From Planctomycetota bacterium (GTDB taxonomy: Bacteria > Planctomycetota > SZUA-567), in the NCBI GenBank assembly GCA_020060765.1, contig JAGUZQ010000067.1, positions 1-39,127 of the forward strand: DNA of 39,127 nt. Reading direction: 5' to 3'. A program made the position numbers and the translations under genes. This document shows positions 33,607-39,127 of this stretch, in pieces; position 1 is the stretch's first letter; every line of letters begins with the position of its first letter. The notes below the pieces were generated by a model. It was not told the DNA's origin. It made no database searches and was given only the letters and a program-made list of their open reading frames with translations.

Positions 33607-36600
33607 TCATTCATCCCTGGATCCGGTTATTGCCAAGATGATCGGAATGGCGGTCTTTGCCGTACCGATCACTTCGATCCTCTGGAGCGGTAAATCCGGT
33701 CGCGGGTTGCGCCATGTTTGCGCAAAAATACCGCGGAGCTGGTTGCCACTGTTTACCGGGATGTTTACTGTCTGCGACAATGCGAGATCAGGCTTGTAAT
33801 TGTACCAATCCGCCACCTCCAGTTTGTTGCGCACGGGGATGACCATGGTGGTGCCATCCGCGTCGCCGAAAAGCAGATGATAACGAAAGACTTCCTCGCC
33901 GTCCGGCGCATCCAGCCAAGCCGCCGTGTGCAGGAAGTGCAGTTGATCCACGCGGACATTTTTCATATCAATAACCACTCGATCGGGCATCTCCCGGGCA
34001 TGAACGGAAGAATACATGACCAGGCAGGACTTGCCCTCGTTAGTTGCCGGATCAATCAACTGGAAAGGAATGCCGCCGAAAGACTGCAATCCAGTGGCAA
34101 TTTCGCCGAGATCGTTGGCATTCCCCTGATCCGTCCAGCCGCCCTTGCCGTCACCGGGTTTTTCGTCTTTGAACGCGCGATTGCAATATTCGGCGAGATC
34201 GGCGAAGACGCAGTTCTCGGGGTTCAGTGTTTTCGTCGCCTCTGGCGCAGCCAGGTATTTAATCAGATGCTGTACGACCTGGAAAAATAAATCTCCGGCG
34301 GCCTGGTCGCGCGCCCGGATTTTTTCGTACCTGTGATAAAATTCGCCGGAGATATACGCATATCGTCCTTTTCCGTATCGACCGACAAGAATCGCGGGGA
34401 AGTCGGTCGGCTTGCCGTCCACGACCCACCTTGCCAAGACTTCGCCTTGCCATCCCGGACCAGGCTTGAGGGTTGGCAGTTTGCGGGACGTTCCCATAAT
34501 TGCGGGAAACTTGCTGCGAAGTTCTTCCGGCAGGCAATCCCCCGGCACGAGTTCGATTCCGGTAACTTCTCCCGGAATCGCTAGCGGGAACTCGTTCGGT
34601 TCGCCGGTCAGGAAGCGAGGGACAATTGCGTTGCCTTCGAGCACTACGGAGCCGCCGTTTTTCACATATTCCTCTATCTTTACCTGTTCTTTCGGATTCA
34701 ACCCGCTGCCCCGGCTTGGCTTATCAAATCCGTTCATAAGCACAATCATGCCGAAGCGATCAAGCCTGCTTTCCGCCGTATCATAAACGCTGCCATCCAG
34801 TATTTGGTATGGAATACCAAGATTATCCAAAATCATTTTGTATCGCAGCGGATAGTGCGGGTTGACTTCCCGGCCTTCTTCTGACCGATACCAGTTGGAA
34901 ATGCCAACCAGTCCATGGGTGGATCGGGCTATGCTTACTGGCACCCCCAGATTGGTGAAAAGAGTGCAGGCATAACGCATGGCCAGGGGTTTGTACGAGA
35001 GTTTCATACCCTTTACCCAGTTGACCTGGTCGACGATAAAGTATCCCTTGCCGCTCTGATATTGACTTAGTCCGCCGCAGGAGATGTACTCTGCCCCCTC
35101 TTGCAGGCTGCAACCTTGCTCCAGGATGTCCTTGTACAGCGGATCCACATAATGGCCGCCGCCCAGATATTCGCCTGGGTCAACATTCGCGTCGTTTTGA
35201 GCCCGCTGCCAGAAGACTTCCTGGGAGGTGATGCCATACACAAGCGCGCCGTCCGCGATGCGGTTAAGGGGATAATCCTCTTGCCCCGGTTGCCGTTCCC
35301 TGAACTGCAGACCGCTGACGGAGCGGAGAAGATCGGACGCATCCTGCCGCAGATTCCAGAGGTAGACACTGCCGCCGTCAGACACGAAGCGCTTGATCGA
35401 ATCGGCAACGGGAACCAGGCAACTCAGACTTTCCCTGGTGCCGTCCAGAAGAATGATATCGTGGCGCGGATCCAGCTTTGTCAGGTCTGGGTTCAGATTT
35501 CGCAAGTCGACCCCCAGGTTCTGCAGGACGTTGACGAAATCACCAACCGGATCAGCTACTATAGATACCGTGCGCCACTGGCTCTGGTAAGCGGCGAGAT
35601 AAGCGAGAATATTGGCAAAGAGAATATCCGCTTGCGGAGCAATCCCCCGCTTGGCCGTCAATTCCATCTGGCTGGCGATGATCACCCCTTTGCCATAGGG
35701 CACTTCCAGCAGCGGCGTCGTATTAAGTCCTTCCCCGGTTCCCGCTACGACCAGGCAGCGGAAATTGCCCAGGATGGGTCTGATCAGATTGCGCCGGGAG
35801 ACGACGTGACGTTCGTTTCCGGCGCCGGTCCAGAACTTCAGGTCTTCCGGCAACAAACCCCGCAGAATCGGGTGACCAGTGGCGGAAGAAAATGTCAGGG
35901 AAGAGGAAAGCGTCGATTTCTCCGGTATCTGCACCGGCAGCAGATCATACGCCTTTTCCTGTTGAAGGATGAGAACCTTTCCCCCCTTCCCGACGTATTC
36001 CAGCAACTCGCTTTTGTCTCTAAGCGTTGCGGCGGTATTTTTGGCGATAATGAGTATCCCGGCATCGATTTCATTCAAATCCTTCACGCTCGGATAAGGT
36101 AATTCTGCTTTGCCCAAGGGATCGTAGACGACGATCCTGACGGGCGGTGCTTCTGCTTCAAGTCTGGGAAGAACCGACATTTTGCTTTTCGTGCGGTACA
36201 CAACATTGTCGGCGGCGTAAAGCGTGAGTTCCAGAAACCCTTCCACCCGCTTTTTCACATCCGGCATTTTCAATTCCACTACGGAGTTTGAACAACAACC
36301 GGCGTCCAGGCTGCGCTCCAGGTTCCCGGAAGCGATGACAATATCGGCGAGATGAAATTTCCAAACGAGCCGCAGTGACGCCTTTTGATAAAGATCGTTG
36401 AATAGCGTAATCGTTCTGGGTACCTGACTCTGCGCATAAAACACACTGTCCCATTCCTTGACAGCAGCCATCTGCGGCGCCAGAATCTGTTTAAGACCTT
36501 CGCTGATCGGCGTGGGCGGATTCGGGGTTGCGGATTGTCCGCAGACAGTGAAGGGGCCGGTAGATGGAAAATCCAGATAACGCGCGCTTTCGATCATGGC

Positions 36601-38388
36601 TTTCATCTGGATAAGACTGGCGTGCATCACGTGTTCCCATAAAGGCTTCCTGAAAGCGTTCTCCCCCAGATAGATTGGCGCGGCACGCTGCTGGCACAGA
36701 GAGCGAAGGCTGTAGGGCCATTCGGCGAAATATACGGGCTTGTCGCAATTCCAGCGCCATTGATCGGCGCCTTTCAGACCGAAGTAGCGGTGCGTTACGA
36801 ATCGTCTGGGATCGTCGAGTTCGGGAAAATAGGCGTAATTCGGCAAGATACCCTGCTCCAGCGAGGCACTGCGTCCGGGTAGTTGCCTCACGTTGTGCAG
36901 GCAGACGACGTCGGTTTGGCCAAAGAGGTCGCCATCGCCGGAAAAGTAGACCGGGCGGGTCGGATCCAATTCCTTGACCGCTTTCTCCAGTCGAAGCAGA
37001 TGTTCGACCAACTCGTTTTCGTACTCTCGCAGATGCAGATTTTCATTCGACAGGCCCCACATGACGACAGACGGATTGTTCCGCGCCTTTCGCACCCAGT
37101 TGCGTACGTACTCCACCATGTTATCGCTGTACTGCTTGAAAGTTTCCCTGTTACGGTAGAATTCCTTTTCGCCGATATGGAGCGCTTGCCAGGGTTCGCA
37201 TCGGGTCAGGATCGGAGCCACCATCATGCCAGCGGTGTTGCATCTTTCGTAATGCCACGTATCGGCAGGCTCAAACAGGCGGATCATATTTATATGCGCT
37301 TCCTTTTCGGCGAGCAGATCGCGCATAAAGACCTGTTCCCTGAGCGCGGGATCGGAATGGTCTTCACCTCTGCATCTGTAGGCGGAATGTTCAGTACACC
37401 TGAGCTTGCAGATTTTGCCGTTCAGATAAAAGAATGCCGGATCCTCGCCGTGCTCGCGGTTGCCGACGCGGAATTCCCTGAAACCGAATTCGGTGATCCG
37501 GTGATCGACCAGACTGCCGGCATTCTGATCAACGATATCCGCCCGTAGAGTATAAAGATGCGGTCGGTTCGGATACCAAAGCGTCGGCTCCGCCCAGGCG
37601 CTGTGCAGTTGGAGAAGCCGGGTGTCGCCCGGCTCGATCTGCAATTCTTCCGACGGTAAGTCGAAAACCTTTCCGTCTCCTTCCCACACCGAGCACGACA
37701 GCTTGATTCCGGCGGCGGCTTTGGCATAACTCCGTACCGTAACCTCCACCGCCAGAGCACTGTTCCGCACGGAGGTCTGAATGAAATTGTCTTCGATAAG
37801 GATGGTTGGATATCGTTGCAGGCAGACCTCGCCCACAATCCCCTCGAAGCGGTTAAAGCCAGTACTCCCCGGATTCCAGGAAGCGAGTTTGATCCGATCG
37901 GGGCGATCCGAAAACGGCTCAAGCTGGTAGACCGTCATATCGGAAACCCGCACAAGCAGGCGGTTGGCTTCGCCGGGTTTAGCTTGCGCCGTCACGTCCA
38001 GCCAGAACGGCATTCGTCCGCCCTCCCGGCGACCGACACAGGTACCGTTGAAGTACACTATGCCGCGGCGACAGATATTGCCGAAATATATTCTGATAAC
38101 GCTGCCAGTCCAGTCCGCGGGAATCTCGATGTTTCTGCCGAACCAGGCGTGGTGAGCCGTGGTATACTGTCGCATATCTCCCGGAACCTGCACGTTTGTC
38201 CAGCCAACGGCCGGGAGAGCAACAGGCTCCTCGGCATCATGCGCCAGAAACTCCCATTCTCCTCGCAAATCCATTTCCTGGCGTACTCCGTCAGCTCCTG
38301 AAACGAAAGGCGCTAACGATACGATAAACAGAACTGAAACGAGCAGGCGAATAGTTCTCGGTATGACCACGCTTGTTTCTAGCTTCAT
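33607..38388 (-). CDS. Giant secreted GH2-type glycoside hydrolase with GATase-like repeats
   Basis: A 1593-residue secreted protein with a signal peptide cleaved near residue 31 (LAPFVSG-A). A sugar-binding jelly roll (~36-190) and an Ig-like domain (~200-310) precede the TIM barrel (~316-620). The acid/base is Glu449 in MWGLSNEN and the nucleophile Glu556 in VYFAEWPYS. Then come three class I glutamine-amidotransferase-like domains with repeated IDAGILII/LLEYVGKGGKVLIL, DIILLDGT/FVSDGGSVYLW and GMIVLMNG/IEEYVKNGGSVVLEG patterns. The last ~170 residues form a beta-rich module (LHFLHTAAWL). It probably attacks beta-linked polysaccharides. GGAG precedes the ATG. It lies between a PIG-L gene and a pseudopilin gene. 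Confidence 0.9.
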   Translation of the reverse strand: MKLETSVVIPRTIRLLVSVLFIVSLAPFVSGADGVRQEMDLRGEWEFLAHDAEEPVALPAVGWTNVQVPGDMRQYTTAHHAWFGRNIEIPADWTGSVIRIYFGNICRRGIVYFNGTCVGRREGGRMPFWLDVTAQAKPGEANRLLVRVSDMTVYQLEPFSDRPDRIKLASWNPGSTGFNRFEGIVGEVCLQRYPTILIEDNFIQTSVRNSALAVEVTVRSYAKAAAGIKLSCSVWEGDGKVFDLPSEELQIEPGDTRLLQLHSAWAEPTLWYPNRPHLYTLRADIVDQNAGSLVDHRITEFGFREFRVGNREHGEDPAFFYLNGKICKLRCTEHSAYRCRGEDHSDPALREQVFMRDLLAEKEAHINMIRLFEPADTWHYERCNTAGMMVAPILTRCEPWQALHIGEKEFYRNRETFKQYSDNMVEYVRNWVRKARNNPSVVMWGLSNENLHLREYENELVEHLLRLEKAVKELDPTRPVYFSGDGDLFGQTDVVCLHNVRQLPGRSASLEQGILPNYAYFPELDDPRRFVTHRYFGLKGADQWRWNCDKPVYFAEWPYSLRSLCQQRAAPIYLGENAFRKPLWEHVMHASLIQMKAMIESARYLDFPSTGPFTVCGQSATPNPPTPISEGLKQILAPQMAAVKEWDSVFYAQSQVPRTITLFNDLYQKASLRLVWKFHLADIVIASGNLERSLDAGCCSNSVVELKMPDVKKRVEGFLELTLYAADNVVYRTKSKMSVLPRLEAEAPPVRIVVYDPLGKAELPYPSVKDLNEIDAGILIIAKNTAATLRDKSELLEYVGKGGKVLILQQEKAYDLLPVQIPEKSTLSSSLTFSSATGHPILRGLLPEDLKFWTGAGNERHVVSRRNLIRPILGNFRCLVVAGTGEGLNTTPLLEVPYGKGVIIASQMELTAKRGIAPQADILFANILAYLAAYQSQWRTVSIVADPVGDFVNVLQNLGVDLRNLNPDLTKLDPRHDIILLDGTRESLSCLVPVADSIKRFVSDGGSVYLWNLRQDASDLLRSVSGLQFRERQPGQEDYPLNRIADGALVYGITSQEVFWQRAQNDANVDPGEYLGGGHYVDPLYKDILEQGCSLQEGAEYISCGGLSQYQSGKGYFIVDQVNWVKGMKLSYKPLAMRYACTLFTNLGVPVSIARSTHGLVGISNWYRSEEGREVNPHYPLRYKMILDNLGIPYQILDGSVYDTAESRLDRFGMIVLMNGFDKPSRGSGLNPKEQVKIEEYVKNGGSVVLEGNAIVPRFLTGEPNEFPLAIPGEVTGIELVPGDCLPEELRSKFPAIMGTSRKLPTLKPGPGWQGEVLARWVVDGKPTDFPAILVGRYGKGRYAYISGEFYHRYEKIRARDQAAGDLFFQVVQHLIKYLAAPEATKTLNPENCVFADLAEYCNRAFKDEKPGDGKGGWTDQGNANDLGEIATGLQSFGGIPFQLIDPATNEGKSCLVMYSSVHAREMPDRVVIDMKNVRVDQLHFLHTAAWLDAPDGEEVFRYHLLFGDADGTTMVIPVRNKLEVADWYNYKPDLALSQTVNIPVNSGNQLRGIFAQTWRNPRPDLPLQRIEVIGTAKTAIPIILAITGSRDE

Positions 38389-38493
38389 GATTGCTCCAAT
38401 TTGTTTTGAGAGTCAATAATTGATCACAAATAAGGGCGAATATAAATGTATTCCAAGACAGATTGCGCTCTTAAGCTTCTCCTGATGCCGCGT

Positions 38494-39127
38494 TCAGGAC
38501 GGCAAGCATATTTCTTCGCCTGGAAACAGGTGATCAAGGTCGTTTTGCTCCACTCGGCGTCCCCAGGTCGTGAAGCGGAAGAATTCGCGCGGCGTTTCTG
38601 TTTCCCGGCCATAGCGCTGGTTGACGTTGATGTGGCGCTGGCGAAAAAGTTTCCGCCATTCCTCTTCGCTGACAGCGCTGTCCCTGCCGTCGGTGAAGGG
38701 CAGCCATTCGAAAATCTGGCTGGCGTGGCACAGAGCCATTTCCTCTTTCCGTTCGTACACTGCGGAAATATCGACCGCGACGTGGAACGGTCGCTTTTCG
38801 GAAAAGGCGTAAGGATCGTCTACGTTTATAATCAGCGGCACCCTCACCCGCCGCTTGACGCTGGTACCGACGGTGGGATAGGCGTGAGGTACGCCGACCT
38901 GATACGCCACCGCGCGGACAGCCATGGCGGTGTGCTGGTGGTCGATGTGGATTCCCGCCAGCGGGTCGGTGATAACCGGCGGGCAGAAAATATAGTCCGG
39001 CTCGAAATCGCGGATCGCGTTCCATAGCCCCCCGAGCGTGTTCCGGTCGATCCAGACCTGCCCCGGCAGGTGTTGCCCGTCGAGACCCTGCAAACAGGCG
39101 TATTCCGCGCCAAGCAATTCCGCGCTG
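38494..39127 (-). CDS. PIG-L family deacetylase, N-terminus cut by the window edge
   Basis: At least 210 residues of a PIG-L/LmbE-type zinc deacetylase, which removes acetyl groups from N-acetylglucosamine-like sugars. The FEPDYIFCPPVITDP strand and the metal-binding HIDHQHTAMAVRAVAYQ helix are present. The N-terminal HPDD motif lies beyond the window. The frame is open through base 39127. It is upstream of the GH2 gene on the same strand (105 bases apart), so the two may act on the same sugar polymer. Confidence 0.85.
   Translation of the reverse strand, partial: SAELLGAEYACLQGLDGQHLPGQVWIDRNTLGGLWNAIRDFEPDYIFCPPVITDPLAGIHIDHQHTAMAVRAVAYQVGVPHAYPTVGTSVKRRVRVPLIINVDDPYAFSEKRPFHVAVDISAVYERKEEMALCHASQIFEWLPFTDGRDSAVSEEEWRKLFRQRHINVNQRYGRETETPREFFRFTTWGRRVEQNDLDHLFPGEEICLPS

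Noticed and set aside
1..39127. CRISPR array, prophage, toxin-antitoxin or restriction system
   Set aside because: No regularly spaced direct repeats and no Cas, phage structural, toxin or restriction proteins were seen. The repeats present are isolated inverted elements.

Overview
The window looks like chromosomal DNA of a Gram-negative bacterium of the PVC superphylum, most likely a member of Lentisphaerota. The best markers are a pseudopilin-like protein with the C-terminal H-X9-DG motif, a large secreted glycoside hydrolase fused to glutamine-amidotransferase-like domains, a planctomycete/lentisphaeral type alpha/beta-hydrolase tail, and a degenerate endonuclease III-like protein. LpxB and a lipid-A-type N-terminal domain imply an LPS-bearing outer membrane. 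Taxonomy is inferred from gene content only. Clear sigma-70-type promoters and Shine-Dalgarno sites are present, and at least three genes appear to start with TTG.

Layout. 1-568: window edge with remnants and no confident gene. 569-1630 (+): an SGNH/GDSL hydrolase. 1718-8280 (-): a colinear run of nfo (endonuclease IV), a membrane-anchored TPR protein, a zinc-ribbon methyltransferase, yebC, a Cys-rich zinc-ribbon protein, hisG, an endonuclease III-like protein without a visible active site, and a one-TM protein. 8534-14199 (+): trpB, then the housekeeping cluster gltX-def-fmt-lpxB; gltX has an aberrant acceptor-binding region. 14204-20214 (-): six colinear genes, namely a small membrane protein, a membrane M48 peptidase, a lipoprotein, a cytosolic GAF/PAS histidine kinase, an HDOD protein and a small protein resembling the N-terminal region of HD-GYP proteins. 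20329-26605 (-): a GT4 glycosyltransferase, lysS, a STAS-EAL-CBS-GGDEF-like c-di-GMP protein and serA. 27084-28990 (+): a LAB_N/GT2 fusion followed by a 3-hydroxyacyl-CoA dehydrogenase. 28991-31829: an AraC regulator divergent from a Gfo/Idh/MocA dehydrogenase and a metallophosphoesterase. 31830-32827: gene debris (IS5-like transposase tail, hydrolase C-terminus). 32828-39127 (-): an H-X9-DG pseudopilin, a 1593-residue GH2-type enzyme and a PIG-L deacetylase cut by the window end.

How the parts fit. The first two-thirds is mostly core metabolism and translation (tRNA charging, initiator formylation and deformylation, Trp/His/Ser synthesis, lipid A) mixed with a signalling block (histidine kinase, HDOD, c-di-GMP). 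The last quarter is accessory carbohydrate metabolism: an AraC-controlled sugar oxidoreductase, a secreted glycosidase, a deacetylase and a surface pseudopilin, next to mobile-element debris. Four unrelated inverted-repeat element types sit in intergenic gaps (about 4.8, 9.8, 19.7 and 26.8 kb).
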